A stretch of 64,000 bases of DNA from Hybos culiciformis (lineage: Eukaryota > Arthropoda > Insecta > Diptera > Hybotidae), in the NCBI GenBank assembly GCA_964007475.1, contig OZ023275.1, positions 2,790,001-2,854,000 on the forward strand, written 5' to 3'. The notes beneath the pieces are model-generated. The model was not told the origin of the DNA. It was given only the letters and a program-made list of their open reading frames with translations, and searched no databases. Made by a program: the position numbers and the translations under genes. Of this stretch, positions 10,335 through 23,664 are shown one piece after another; positions within the stretch are counted from its first letter, which is position 1; each line of letters starts with the position of its first letter.

Positions 10335-13181
10335 TATATTTCTAACTTTATATTATTTCAACTTTTCGGTATAATGAGCTTTCCTTTTATGTATTTGGAA
10401 TTTTTGTACAAAAAAAAATCAATTTCCTTATGATTAATTACAATGCGTTAATTAATTTACAAAAAAAAAAAAAATTTTAAGTGAATATTGAACAGCAAAA
10501 AAATTTATTCCTTAATATCTTTAATTTTTTTAGTATACAATATTATATTATTCTGAGAAAAACACTCCTAAATTTTGTCTTTAATTAGCCAACAGAGAGA
10601 GAGAAAAAAAAATACAATATTATTATGTGTAAATATATTATGTGTATATTATGTTCAATTTAGTTATGCTCATACAAATACATAATATAAAATTATGTAT
10701 AGTACTCAAGTACTCTATAACATAATGTACATATCTAATGTATAATATTTTTTTTTTATTATTGAATCTCTTATTAGACATTGTATCAATAATACCATCT
10801 TTTTTGAATAAAGTTAATAAATGATAAAATAATTGGTGTTATCAATCAAATTGACCATATACTTATTATTTATTCATTCATTAATGATATGTAATTTATA
10901 CATATCTAATAATATAGTATAGCCGTTACATAAATATATTTGCATTTAAATTTTTTATATAGTATCTTAAATTTTGCATATTTTTAGATATAAATATAAA
11001 AGTTATATATATATAATTCGTATAAAAAAATTCTATATTTATCGAAAATTAATCAAAAAATACAATATTTAGGACGTATAATATTAAAACATTTTTTTTC
11101 TTCTCATTTTTATTATTTTGTTTGTTAAAAAAGTTTTTATGGATGAATAGTTTTATTTATTTATATACAATATATATTATATATAAATATTTTTTTTTTT
11201 TTGAAATATAATTTATGTACATATAAAAGAAATATTTATAGGAAAAAAAAACACTTCTTTAAAATTTTTCCTCAATAATTGGTTTCCAAAAAAAAAAAAA
11301 AAAAGTTTTTTGGAAGGTGGATTGAATTGCTTTATGAGGCATTTTTATTATACCTAATAAATTTGTTTTCATTTTTATTTTTTATTTTTTTATTTTATTA
11401 TTTGTATAAGGATAAAAAAAAAAAAATTTTTTCGCACAAAAAGTTTTCTGATTTGATTTTATCTCGATTTTTGTATTTTTTTTTTTTTTAAATAAACTGT
11501 TGAAGCAAACTATTATATATATACTTTTGAACTTGAACGTGAATTATAATAAAAAATACTTTGTTGGCGCGCAATATTATGCTTATATTATGTTCTTCGG
11601 TTGGCTGAAAATATTTATTCATTTATAAACATATGGATAGTTTTTGTAATTTAGGCCCGAAATGTTCTTAAATAATTTCCATTTTATTTTTATATCCTGA
11701 AAATGTTCAAGAATCATTAATTATTCTAACATAATGTTTGGCGGATTCGTTTACTACTTCTTGTTGATCTGAATATTTTTGGAATTAATTTAAGTTCAAA
11801 TTACTAATTTATGAACCCATGGTAGTTTGACAGTTTTAACAATATAATACAAAAAACAATTTTGCTCTCAAAAAACTCAGCATTATTTAATAAAAAAAAA
11901 AACTGTTTTTTGGTATTCGTGATTTTTGCCTTAAAAAAAAATTAATTTATTAACAAAAATTACATTTTCACCCAAAAATACGTGTATATACAAAATATAA
12001 TTTTATTTTAATCTGTAAAAGTAAAAATTGTTGTTTTTCTTTTCCTTTTTTTGTTCATAGAATAATGTTGTTTGGTTTTGGTTTTATTTATTGTTTCCTA
12101 AAAATAAATTATATATATGTACATATACATGTGTATATATAAAATAAATTTATATAAGGAAAAGTTATAGATACATATAATATAAATGTATAATAATAAA
12201 AAAATAAAAATTAACAAAAAATGAAAAAAGAAAATTGTAAAAAGTACAAGTAAAATAAAATATAATGAAAATTTCATTTATTAATAAAAAAAAAAATATT
12301 ATATAATATTATTATGTATGTAGGTATATTGTAAAAAAAAATTTTTGTATTATAGGAAATCATGTAATAAAAAAAGATTAAAAATAGATTAAAATTATGA
12401 TATAATCATTTGGTCGATTAAAACTTTCTGAATTTTAGGTTTTAATTTTTTTTTTTTTTTCAACATAATTTTGAGGTTTTTTTTTTCCTGATTTTAACGC
12501 AAAAGAAAACTGGTTCCGCTTTAATAATAGAAAAATTTATGATCCGTGAAGATAATTTAATGGAGAGAAAAAAAAAAAAATTAAAATATATAGGAAAATT
12601 TTGTTTTTGTTTAAGTGTGTTGTGATTGGCAGGCAGGGTCAATGAAAGTGGAACATTAGGTTTTTCTGTTTAGTTTTTCCCAGTTTTTTTTTTTTTTTTT
12701 ACATAAAAACATTAATGTTTTTTTTTTTGTATGCTCGCACTTGAAAGAAATTTTTTTGAAAAAAAAAAAATGCACAATTAAAATGTTGTTGGCGACAATT
12801 AGTCGAGTCAAATGAATTAAACATATATAGATCTATAGAATAATTTTTGATAATGAAATTATATGGCTTTGAATAAATTTGACATTGATTTATATATTAT
12901 TTTTCAAAATTTTATATTATAGAATTGTAGTATGCAGTGTTCGAAATAGTTACCAACAAAGTATGGTGTTCAAAGAGTTCTTCAGGATAATTGAGCGAAA
13001 GAAGCGCTAGTTTTTTTCAGGATGTTAATTAGTCGCTGATTGGAAAAATTAGTGAATGTTTAAGTTTAGTTTTAACTAAATTTTAATACAAAAATTTCAA
13101 TATTTATTTTCATATACTAACTAGAAGCACAAAATTCTCATTTCACATTTAAATTTTTTTATCAAAAAACTAGAAATATTT
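10335..13181. other. Long A/T-rich gene-free stretch
   Basis: Dominated by A and T runs, TA-rich strings and TATGTACATA-like words. The open frame at 11279-11491 (+) is a K/F-rich compositional frame. A patch near 12940-13050 is slightly richer in G+C but has no recognised content. Confidence 0.5.
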
Positions 13182-13276
13182 CACAAGTTATCGAGTTTAT
13201 AATTTTTTAATTTTTTCATAATTCTATATAATAATTATAAAAAAAAATGTTTAAATAAAAAACTCGATAACTTGTG
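13182..13276. repeat. Perfect 17-bp inverted repeat (foldback)
   Basis: CACAAGTTATCGAGTTT at 13182-13198 is exactly complementary to 13260-13276, with a 61-nt A/T-rich loop that can pair further next to the stem. A 17-bp perfect arm of mixed composition is unlikely by chance. It could be a tiny MITE-like foldback, the ends of a decayed element, or a hairpin-forming transcript. No target duplication is evident. Confidence 0.7.
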
Positions 13277-15450
13277 ATAACTTCTTAGTATACATGTCTT
13301 TGGTGCTATGTTTTGTCTATTTATCTGTACAAATTAAATTTACTTAAAGTTATATATATATATTAAGTATTTACAGGATAATCTAGACGAATGTACTGCA
13401 TAAGGATAGACATTATATTTTGTACTAGAAACATAAGAACAAAAAAAAAATTCAATTTTAACAAAATTTCACCCTATAAGAAAAAAATAATTTTATTTTT
13501 TTGTTTCATTTAATTAAAAGGACATTATCTGTAATATATATATAGAAATGTAGGGATGTACATAATTATGTTTAATAGATTTTTTAAAGGAATAATTATG
13601 TGATTAACACAAATATCCTCATTATTAAACACAAAAAGATTCAATTTAACATTTACATTCATATTTTTTATAATTATTTTTCTTGAGAGAAAGAAAAAAT
13701 CGTTTTTTTTATATTTTGTATACGAAATTTATAGTAGACCTAAATTCGTTTGAGAGTTTAAAATAAATTAGAATTTTGATAAAAGAATTAAGAAGCCAGA
13801 ATTTCTTTTTTTTTTATATTTTTATTAAGCAGTAAAATTGATCATGTTTTTCATATGTTGTAAGATTGTTATAGGAATGTTTCTTTGAAATTTATACAGG
13901 GGTTAACTTGATTGTGATTGTTTTGAACCATAGTCTTATATATAACTCATAAGTGCTAGAAATCATCATTTAATTATATATACATAAATTATTTCCCAAG
14001 ACCTGAGTCAGTAGTTCTATAATGCTTTATTTTTTAATAATGTATGTATGAATTTAACTATCAATATAAAACGTATTATACAATGAAAATTATAAAATTT
14101 CAGCCTCAAACCCCAAAACCTACATAATATATAGTATTATATTAAAAACAAAAGGACAATGAATTTATATATTATGAAATACATGTATTTAAACTGTATT
14201 TAAAATACTAATTGTAAACAATATTTTTATGAATTCATTTAAGCATAATATAGAATTAGAAAATACGATATTTTATCATACAAATTATGTATATAATATA
14301 TACATGCATTCTATAAATGTGTTTTTATGTCATTATATGAACCCTATACACATTGTATAACATATTTTATATTTATAATTTTTAAAATAATAATAATTTT
14401 CCATATTAAAAGTTAAATATAAACCCAATTTATAAGATACGTATGTAAAATGTATAATAAACATAAATACACATTTATGTATAATTGACATACATACATA
14501 CAATTATTATATGCTTCGGAAGCAAACATAATATATTTAAAAAAAAATAAAAATAGATAGATATAACCGCAAAGTAAAAGTTTCTTAAAGTTTACCTTAA
14601 ACCTTATTTGTGGAAGCATTAAAATATTTCCTTTTTAAAATAAACCACAAAATTTTTGGTTTTTCGAAAAATGTTTCTTATAATAACACGTATGTGTATA
14701 TTATAGTTTAAAATAATATACATTATATAATATATAATAATAGAGTTATGGTCAATTCTTCTATTTAAATTGAAAATTTTGAGATGCTTGATGATGGGAA
14801 AAAAAAAGTTAATTATGAACAAGCTTTTAAATTCGAATATTAAATATATATTATATATAAAATTATTATCCTTATACATATATAAACTATCAAAAATGTG
14901 GGATTATTTTTATGGGACAAAAGTTTAAATTAAAGTTTTTTTGTTTTTTTTTTTTTAAATATGTAATATATTTTTATATTTTTAGCTTAAAAATCAAAAT
15001 AGGCAAAATATTATTTATGTTTTTTTTAGATTGAAGTCAACTAAAACGATAATTTGTATAAATAACATTGTGTGAATATATTTTGAATTTATGAATAGAA
15101 TGGATTTAATAAATTAAATGACATAATGTTGAACTCAAAAATATACAGAATAAAACATAGAATTGTGCCGGTATATGATACAAAACAAAAATTTTTGGTT
15201 CATATTTGAAGCTTTTAAATTGCAATGTAAATATAGTTAAAACCATACTAGATATACATAATCTTTTAAGAAGTCGAGAAAGAAACATAATTATTGGTTT
15301 AAAATTTTTGATTTGTCTCATATGTTTATTATAGATAGATGTTGAAAAGTAAAATAAATTACATACAACAACTATACCTATATTTAAAAAAAAAAATTAA
15401 ATTTTTTTTTAAAGTTTTATTCAGTGTTATTGTTTGTAAGTAAATTAATA
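13277..15450. other. A/T-rich gene-free stretch
   Basis: A/T-rich, with no gene recognised. The open frames at 14413-14619, 14619-14879 and 15106-15321 (-) are rich in I, N, Y, F and L and lack domain motifs. Confidence 0.45.
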
Positions 15451-15453
15451 TTA

Positions 15454-15494
15454 TTTATTCGTTGGTTTGTGGTTTGTGGTTACACGAACGAATG
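15454..15494. repeat. Short hairpin around GGTTTGT tandem
   Basis: ATTCGTT and its complement AACGAAT bracket two tandem GGTTTGT units plus a partial third. A minor local structure of unknown significance. Confidence 0.4.
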
Positions 15495-16483
15495 AATATA
15501 TTGGTTTACACTTTAATAGAAGCGCATTTATGAAGTGTATTTATAAGCTAATTATAGTTACTATTTTGCTATGTGAATAAAAATTGTAGGCAAAGATCAA
15601 GTGTTCTTTCAAGCAACTGTTTTATTTATTTCTTATTGAATAATTTTAAAGAACACTAAATTTATTCGAATCTCTTTGTAATAATATGTACTTCATAAAA
15701 TCAAAACAAGATTTTTCTTTAACACAAGAAAATTTTCCAATATCCACCTAAAGGTCTTAAAAAGTACACATACTATGTGTATGTTTGTTCTTTTTTATTT
15801 TAAATATTATTACGATATTATGTTAAAAAAAAAAATCTATCAATATTATACACATATTATATTTGGGTGTTTATGTTGGTAAAGTCAATCTAGACTAATT
15901 ATACCCTTTTTTTGTTTTCTAAAAAAAATGTTCTTCAAACATTAAGATGGATATTTTTTTTTTGTTTTATAATGTGTACACTAAACATACATATCTGATT
16001 ATTTATGGAACAAGCACACGCATAATCTTATTCAGAGTTTTTTTTTCTTCTTCTTCACAACATCCTTAATAGATGTTTTACTTTATGGTTAAATATTTAA
16101 CTATAAACGAAAAAAAAAATGTATGTATGTATATATATATATATAAAAATTATATCTACGTTTAGGAAAAATAAAAAAAAAAAACATATTAAATAAATCC
16201 TCTTAAAATATACTTAAATGTCGAATGAATTTTTATTAGCTTTATATATTAATAAATACTCTATACTCAATTTTTCCAATTTTTTATTTTTATTTTTTTT
16301 TTTTGCTTCTATAATATACTCTGATAATATGCTGACAAGGTGCTCCTATTCATGCCACATATCTACATGTGTATTATATACATACATAATAGGAATAATA
16401 TGTATATATAGAATTAATATATTTGGTGTTAATATGATTTACAGAATTTTTCCGATACAGAAGGATATACCATATATGTGTTT
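15495..16483. other. A/T-rich gene-free stretch
   Basis: No gene is recognised. The frame at 16218-16517 (+) runs into the TA microsatellite and has no supporting motif. Confidence 0.45.
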
Positions 16484-16511
16484 TGTATATATATATATAT
16501 ATATATATATA
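16484..16511. repeat. TA microsatellite
   Basis: About 13 TA dinucleotides, ending exactly at the left terminus of the element that begins at 16512. Confidence 0.9.
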
Positions 16512-17048
16512 CACTGAGGGAAAAAAATTTCTAGAATCGTGCAACACACTTTCATAATCACTAAAATTTAAGAAAAAAACCGAATTTTCATAATTCAAAG
16601 CGAATTCACTTGATATGTTAAATACTTGCTTAAATTTTGCAATTATTTCTCGACTGTTATTTATGGCTTTTTCCATGATTCAAATAAACTTATTTTGCTT
16701 GATTTAATGGCCTTATTTTCATTAATCAAGTAATTATTTCTTCATTTATGTAAATATTTCTTAATTTAAGTAAATATTTACTTGATGTGATTCTAATACA
16801 GTTTAAGAATTTTTTTCCTTGGTTTGTGTATTTTTTTTTAACATGAAACATGAAAATTAAAAGCATGATTCTTTGCGAATACATTTCTTATTTGATGATA
16901 ATTTTTTCATATTCTATGGTTACAGTTTTCTATTAGTTTAATACATTATTTCTTGATTTAATGAAATTTTTTTAATCTTAAGAAAGATATTGTAGTCAGT
17001 GTATAATTTATATTTTCTATTTTGCACTAATTTTAAATTTCAATTGCT

Positions 17049-17117
17049 TAGCCTAGTGGTAGAGTTGATCGTTTGGAATGCAAAAGAACAAGGTTCGAAT
17101 CCCGAAGAGGACATGAG
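17049..17117 (+). other. tRNA-like pol III promoter unit (left arm)
   Basis: The A-box-like segment TAGCCTAGTGGTAGAG is followed by B-box GGTTCGAATCC at 17092-17102, about 30 nt further on. Stems do not pair well enough for a functional tRNA, and no anticodon loop can be placed with confidence. Confidence 0.5.
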
Positions 17118-17328
17118 AAAAATCAAATAAATCAATTATAAATTTAATAAAAATAAATTTAATAAATAAATATAAATAAAATAAATAAAAATTATAAAAA
17201 AAAAAATTGATAAATAAAAAAAAATAAAAATAAAAAAAAATTAAAAAAAAAATAAATAAAAAAAAAATAAAATAAAATAAAGTATAAAAAATAATAAGAA
17301 ATATAAAAAAAATTTTTTTTCGAATTAT

Positions 17329-17398
17329 TGTTGTCCTCTTCAAGATTCGAACCTGGGTCCTCAGCATTGCAAACCGACATCTCTACCTATGGGCTAAG
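17329..17398 (-). other. tRNA-like pol III promoter unit (right arm)
   Basis: On the - strand, TAGCCCATAGGTAGAG is followed by GGTTCGAATCT (complement of 17343-17353). The right arm shares the GAAGAGGACA sequence after the B-box with the left arm, showing common origin. Confidence 0.5.
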
Positions 17399-17689
17399 GT
17401 ATTGAAATTAAAAATGTATTTTTAAGGTCATGCGTTTCTTGATTCGTGTTTATTTTACACGAATTATCAAAAAACTCGCACATTACAACGTCTTATTATT
17501 TCTTCATTCACGCAAACAATATATTTTTCATGAAGTAAAGTTGATTGTTATGTGCACGAAAAAGTTCTAAACATTATGCAAAAAAAATACACGATTCGAG
17601 AAAAAAGGCGAACGGGTCAAAAACAAGTCCTTTTTTTGCATGATTTATTCACATTTTATATGATATTAGCAATCTTTTCTCTCCGTGTA

Positions 17690-20600
17690 AAGAAGAAGAA
17701 AATTAGGTATTTTTTGTGACTAACAAAAGTGCTATTGGGTATAAATATATTTTTTTTTATTGATTGTGTTAGGTTAATTAATTATGTTTTATTGTGTCAG
17801 AGCTGGAAAATATATATATTTTTTCATTAGAACAATCTGGTATTAAAAAACATCTGAAAATTTTCTGTACATACATGTAAATATATAGTTATTTTCAGTA
17901 GTTGCATAATTTTTTATTCATGTTTTTTTTTTTTTTTTCTAGGTTTTATTTTAATTAAAATTATTTCAGATTTATTTTTTTCATTGAGTTGAATAATATA
18001 ATAATACATTGTATATTATATATTTATTCATATCTTTTGTTGAGAAATTCATATAAAATTTTATGTAAATTATTTTAATTTAGTGGTTTTAAATTTTTGG
18101 TTATAAATAATTTTTTTTATTTTTATTAATTGACTGGCAAAGGAAACAAAATTTTGAAAATTTTTTAAAATAAATATTATAAATAAATTATGTACTATAT
18201 ATATATTTGTCTAAGTTTATGTTAAGGTAAAAAAAAGCAGAATATATACTTGTACCTACTATAGATACTAGTATCTTGTGTAAATGTATATTTTTCAATT
18301 AAACCGAAGAAAAAATTTTTTTCTTTAAATATTAAGCATAAAGTTCCTGTACTTACTGCTTCTACTAAATTTTTTTTTATACAAGAATTTATATCTGTTG
18401 ATGAACAACATGTCATCAACTAATTTAATATTTATGATTATTACTTTTTTTTTATTCTAAGTTGTTATTTTTTTTTTTTTCATCATATCATTATTATGTT
18501 TTTTTTTCTAATAATATTTATTTATTTTTTACATTTTTTTTTTTTTTTTTGGTACGTTTAGAAAAAAGTTTTTCTAAAACATTTATTTATTTTTTTTTCT
18601 CTCTTAGTGGAATATTAGTATAATGTGTGTATTGTGTTTAGATATATGTTGTGAAGAAAATAATATGTAAAAAAATATATATAATATGATTGGGTTATAT
18701 ATAGTCGATATAATAAGTAGCATAAAAAAAAAATTATTACAAGAATTTCCAATAAAAGAGTATTTAAGTAGAAAAATATATATATTAAAGGCTATTAAAG
18801 TATTTTTATCAGAAAACCATATACTTATGTACATATATTTATTTATATAATTTATAAAGATATTAAAGTCTAAAAAAGAAAAAAAAAAGAAAATATAAGT
18901 AGTTTGGAGTCTAACACTTTCATTTTCAGTTTCCTTTTTTTTCGCAAAATTTTTTGGTTTTTTCTATACGAAAAAAAAAAATAAAAGGAATAAATATTAT
19001 ATAACTTTATTATTATTATTATTATTTTTATATGAATTTATTTATTTATTTATTTTTTTTTTCTTTATTTTTATTATAACTTTGCAATCTAACTGGAAAG
19101 ATTTTTTTTTTTGCTTTATAAAATTTTGTTGTACACATAACATGTACATATATATAGTTTTATTTCCATTAAAAAATTGTATCAAATTCAATTTTAAATA
19201 AATTCAGATATATTTTAAAAAATTTCCTTTAGTCATTTAAGGAAGAATCAATATTTTTTATGCATTAATACATAATATTTTTTTTATTATCTAATTTTCC
19301 GGCTTTTTATGTTGAACATAAAACATAAATATTTTGATTAATCATTCTGCATAAATGGAAATTCCGAGCTATACATAAATTTTTTTTTCCTATTTTTTGA
19401 TTTTTGATCAATGGAAATTATAATCATTATTATAGTTACTATTGTGAAACTGAAAGATAATTGGAAAAGCTGTATTGATATATTTTTATGATTGAAATAT
19501 ATCAATCAAAGTTAGAATTTAAATTGAACAATTTTATGCCCAAATTTAAGTTTAAAATAAAAATCAAATAAATGAATTAATAGTCTATATAATATAATAG
19601 TTAAATAAAAATAACTACGATAAACTTTAAACCGTGATAAAAGACTTTTGTTACACAATATTTTGTTTACTAACTAAAAATTTTTCATACAAATTTTATA
19701 ATATAATATAGTAATGTAATATGAAAATATTATATTAAAAAGGAATATAAAAAAATATCTAATGTGGTATTGATTTGTTATTATACTATATGAAAAAAAA
19801 AAAAATAAAAAAAAAATAAAACTTAGAAAAGCTAATATATTTAGAAAATAAGAATAACTTTTATGTTTTTATTTATGTTGATGATAGTGTTTTGCGAAAA
19901 AAAAGAACCAACAAACTTCTACATAAGTATACTGTAAGTATAGTATTTGTATATATTAAACAGATTATATTATAGAGTAAAATAAAAACACGACAATATT
20001 AATTCAAATTTACAGACCAATATAAAATAAATTAACTCTATCTCTCTTTAGTAAAATAATTGCTTCTCTTAAAAATAATGAAGAATAAATTTTATTCTAA
20101 ATTTGCAAATGAAAACGCATAAATAAGAAAATAAATTAAAAAAAAAGAAACTAATAAAGGCCTTATTTCGCTTATTTAATAATGATACTTGGTTTCTATA
20201 GACAGAAAACTAAAATATTTTTTTTTTATGCGGCAATTTTATATAGTTTATGACAACAGACAAAATCCAACATAAAATATTACAATAAAATAAATTAACG
20301 TTGATAATTATTACTGCCAGCCATATTAAGAAGACTTAGTTATAAAATATTGCATTAAAATTAAGTGCGTATATATAATATTGAATATAAAAGACGTATG
20401 TATGTTTCTGTCTATTATCTATATTATAAGTATAATAAAAACTAAGATGTTAATTCCATTTGATTGCATATGATATACCAAAATATTCCTCTAAAAAAAA
20501 AAACGTCTCGAAAAATTAATTTATTTTTTAACTAGGTTATCGTAAAATGTTTCTTTTTTCTCATATTTCTCATATTTACAACAATATTGTATTAAAATAG

Positions 20601-21291
20601 TATGTTAGATCGTATATTATATAAAAAAATAATATATATGCTATTACAAATGAAATGATAAGTTCTTAGTCTCAAATTTGTGACAATTTTTCAATTTGTC
20701 AATTGAATTAAGTGTTTTTGTGTTGTTTTCAATTAAAAAATAATGCTGAAATTTTTAATTTAATTTGGTTTTTCCTATATAGTCGGAATAAATATAATTT
20801 TTATTTTTTAATTATTATAATTCATTATTAAAAAAGTATAGAATTTTTTCGAATTATATGCATAATTTCATACATTTATTTATTTGCAGAAAATTTTATA
20901 AAAATGTACATAAATTTGAATGAAGTTAATTGTATTTTCAAATTTCAAATAAAATGTGAAATTTTATTAAGTTTAGACTCTTTCTTGTGCCTTTAACGAT
21001 ATTTTGTACGTAAATATTTAAATAAGGGTTTACAATTTACAATTAAAATTTTTACAAATTCTTCTTACATAGTTTATTTAATTTAAAACAAATGAAATTA
21101 TAAAAACCTTGAACGTATATAGTTATTATATCAAATCTTTAACAAAATATTTCCATAATGGATATTCGCTGCAGTCTTACAACAATATAATGAAAATATT
21201 AATTTTTCTTGTTTTGACACAATTCAATTAAAATTTTATATTTTAAAATAAATACAATATTTACTTTATGTACATAAAATAAAAAATAAAT

Positions 21292-21296
<5 letters not shown>
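17690..21296. other. Long A/T-rich gene-free stretch
   Basis: Runs of T and A, ATTTATTTATTT-like words and a TTA microsatellite near 19005-19026. Frames at 18222-18419 and 18604-18834 (-) are compositional. No gene or element boundary is recognised. Confidence 0.5.

Positions 21297-21322
<26 letters not shown>
21297..21322. repeat. TA microsatellite
   Basis: About 13 uninterrupted TA dinucleotides. Confidence 0.95.
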
Positions 21323-21323
<1 letters not shown>

Positions 21324-23391
21324 GTACTTTCACTAAAAAGAAACCACAAAACTAACCATTTATGGAAATAATGTATTCAAGTATGTATATAAAAGTAAAA
21401 ATAAAATAAAAATAAAATTATTTTTAATTTTTTTTTATTTTAAAATTAAACTCTTTGTTCATACAAGTACTATTATCCTATTATTATGTTTTACATAGAA
21501 ATGTATATGTATTATAATTTAAATTAAAAATAATCATATTTTGTTTAAACAGTCATTAATGCATAATTTGAAAATATTTGTTTTTTGATTTTAGTAGTTT
21601 TTTTTTTTTTTTTGAATAATTGAGTAGTGATTAATTCTACCTTGTTTAAAATTATTATTATTGGTTATTCAGGATTAATTTATTGATTTATTTGGAATTG
21701 ATAATAATTATTGAAATGCAATTAAATAAAAAAATGATTCTAGTGATTGTTCCATATCGATTGAAATCCATTAGTTTTGCAAAACAGATTATTTTTCCGC
21801 GAAAAATTTAATTATTTTACTATTATATTGTGCAACTGATAATATTAATTTTATTTCTAAAATAAAGATAATTAAATTCATTACTTCTATTCTATTTTTG
21901 CAAGCTCTTGGAAACTTTGTGAGAATGTCGTTTTCTATTGGAATCTATTTTACACACACGAAAAACATAAAAATAAATATTTTATTAAAAATGTCTTTTT
22001 TGTTTAATGCAAAAAAAAATGATTTTTTTCTTTAAAATCTATTTGTTTGAACCTTCTAAATTGTATAATAGATTACATTTTTCCTTATTTTCCTTATATT
22101 CTTCTGGAAATTATAAAAAAGGATTTTGTTAATAGTCAGAAGATAATTTGATTATATGCACATAAGTTTATTATATATGTATATAAAATGTGAACCCACA
22201 TAAGTCCTTTTTTTAATAGTTGTACATTATACTACAATGTTCCTTTAAAATTTATTTCATTATTATTATTATAATAACGAATACCGTATAATATATTCTG
22301 AAAATTAGGATGTTTCGTTGATATTTTAATTGGATTTAAAATTATTTAAAATAATTTTTCAGAAACTACTAAACATAAACCTTGGATGTTAATCATATAA
22401 TATTAATCATATAATCATATAATAATATATAATAGTACATATGATTTAAGGATCTAAGGACTTTGAGTGCTACAATAATGATTGAGTAGAAAGACGTATA
22501 GTTACTACAATATGAAAGTCAGTTACAATTTCCTCAATTTCACCAGAATGAGTATGTATATAACTAAAGAATAAATTGTCTTTAAATAAGTTTGGGCAAA
22601 TTTATTATTATATTAATAATTATAAAATTTGATGTTACTAATTTTAAATTTTAAGTGAACATAAAACGTTAAATAACATAATATATGTATTTATGATATT
22701 AATTTGAAACATTCTAACCATTGGGTGTTACATAACAACTTTTCTTTATTTTATTAATTCAAGAGGAACTTGATCGGTATACGGAGTGGTAGGTATGGTT
22801 AAATTGACCACATTGCAGGAAAAAAAAAACAATACCAAAGTATGTATACTATACAGCTTTTTGATTTAATTAAAAAATATTTTATATTAGAAAAAAATTT
22901 ATATAATAATTAAAAATATAACAAAAAATACAAAAGAAAATTTTTAATCTTTTTATTGTTATTTTATTGCGTGAGCTTTTATATGTTTACTTAATCTTTT
23001 TCCTTTCATTCTACAATATGTAAGAACTGTACATACTAATAATGAATTTTGAACATCAATATAGAATACAGATTTCAATTTTATTCTAAACAATAAAATT
23101 AATTACTTTTATAATATTTCACGATATTTACGATTTTTATTAAATCTTTTAATCTTTCTGGTTATAATTGGGTACAGAAAAAGAAGAGACTGCCAGGTAG
23201 TAGAGTTATTTTTTTCTTTCTTTTTTAATATTATAATAAAACTTCAAATATTCTATTATCAAGTTTGAAGAAGTTTTGGGAAAACTTTAGAGAGGTTTTG
23301 TAATCTTTTTTTTTACGTTTCATTAGTAAATAGTATTGTAAGCTGAAATTATTTACATTTACACAGGAAACTTATGAAATCTTAATTATTT
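21323..23391. other. A/T-rich gene-free stretch
   Basis: Contains short tandem AATCATATAAT units near 22392-22430. No gene is recognised. Confidence 0.5.
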
Positions 23392-23620
23392 AAAACTAGT
23401 CGACCCCGGCGCGAACGTTGTTACTTTCCAGCACAGCTGTATTAATTATAAAAAAAAATTTACAAATTTGGGTGCAAAAAAGATTAAAAAGTAGTCGACC
23501 AAATGCCATCTACGGAAAATAAACTTTCCAATGGCACTGGTTTCATCCGAATCGATTTATTAGTTCAGAAGTTTACTTTATTTAGGTGACATAAACGGAC
23601 TTTCATTTGTATATTATTTG
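23392..23620 (+). mobile_element. Interspersed repeat relic starting AAACTAGTCGACC
   Basis: The block opens AAACTAGTCGACCCCGGCGC then GAACGTTGTTAC, and continues to CCAATGGCACTGGTTTCATC, GAATCGATTTATTAGTTCAG and AACGGACTTTCAT. From memory, insect genomes contain abundant repeats with the same wording (ACTAGCTGACCCCGGCGAAC..., '..GGTTTCATC..AATCGGTTCAGTAGTTCAGAAG..AACGGACTTTC'). The copy is decayed and has no reading frame. Class unassigned; Helitron-like and LINE-derived origins are both possible. Confidence 0.5.
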
Positions 23621-23664
23621 AAATTATAGAAAGATTATTAAAATTTGTGTCCTGATGTCACTTT

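Larger units (their letters stand above)
17036..17409. mobile_element. Foldback element with tRNA-like arms
   Basis: Two diverged arms in inverted orientation (17036-17117 and 17329-17409) enclose about 210 bp of A/T homopolymer-like sequence. Both arms start AATTTCAAT..CTTAGCC, continue with an A-box-like TAGCC...GGTAGAG, and carry a B-box-like GGTTCGAATC followed by GAAGAGGACA. This is the internal RNA polymerase III promoter layout of a tRNA-derived sequence, present twice head-to-head. Neither arm folds into a cloverleaf: acceptor and T stems do not pair. It is therefore not a tRNA gene. It may be a palindromic SINE-like dimer or a MITE with tRNA-derived inverted repeats. Confidence 0.6.
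16512..17687. mobile_element. TA-flanked MITE-like element (about 1.2 kb), CACTGAG family
   Basis: The left end is CACTGAGGGAAAAA, preceded by TA (16510-16511). The right end, TTTTCTCTCCGTG, is followed by TA (17688-17689). The ends match as inverted repeats at 11 of 14 positions and sit next to TA, as in Tc1/mariner-type insertions. The interior carries degenerate subrepeats of the form ATTTCTTGATTTA / TTCTTGATTCGTG on both sides (about 16600-16960 and 17430-17670). A foldback tRNA-like unit lies in the middle. An alternative shorter element ends at TCAGTG (16996-17001), again before TA. A related element is at 43355-43686. There is no transposase frame. Confidence 0.45.

Noticed and set aside
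17049..17117. Functional tRNA gene
   Set aside because: A- and B-box-like motifs are present but acceptor and T stems do not pair, so no cloverleaf forms.
17053..17367. Phenylalanine-rich minus-strand frames
   Set aside because: They cross the A/T-rich centre and arms of the tRNA-like foldback and are compositional.
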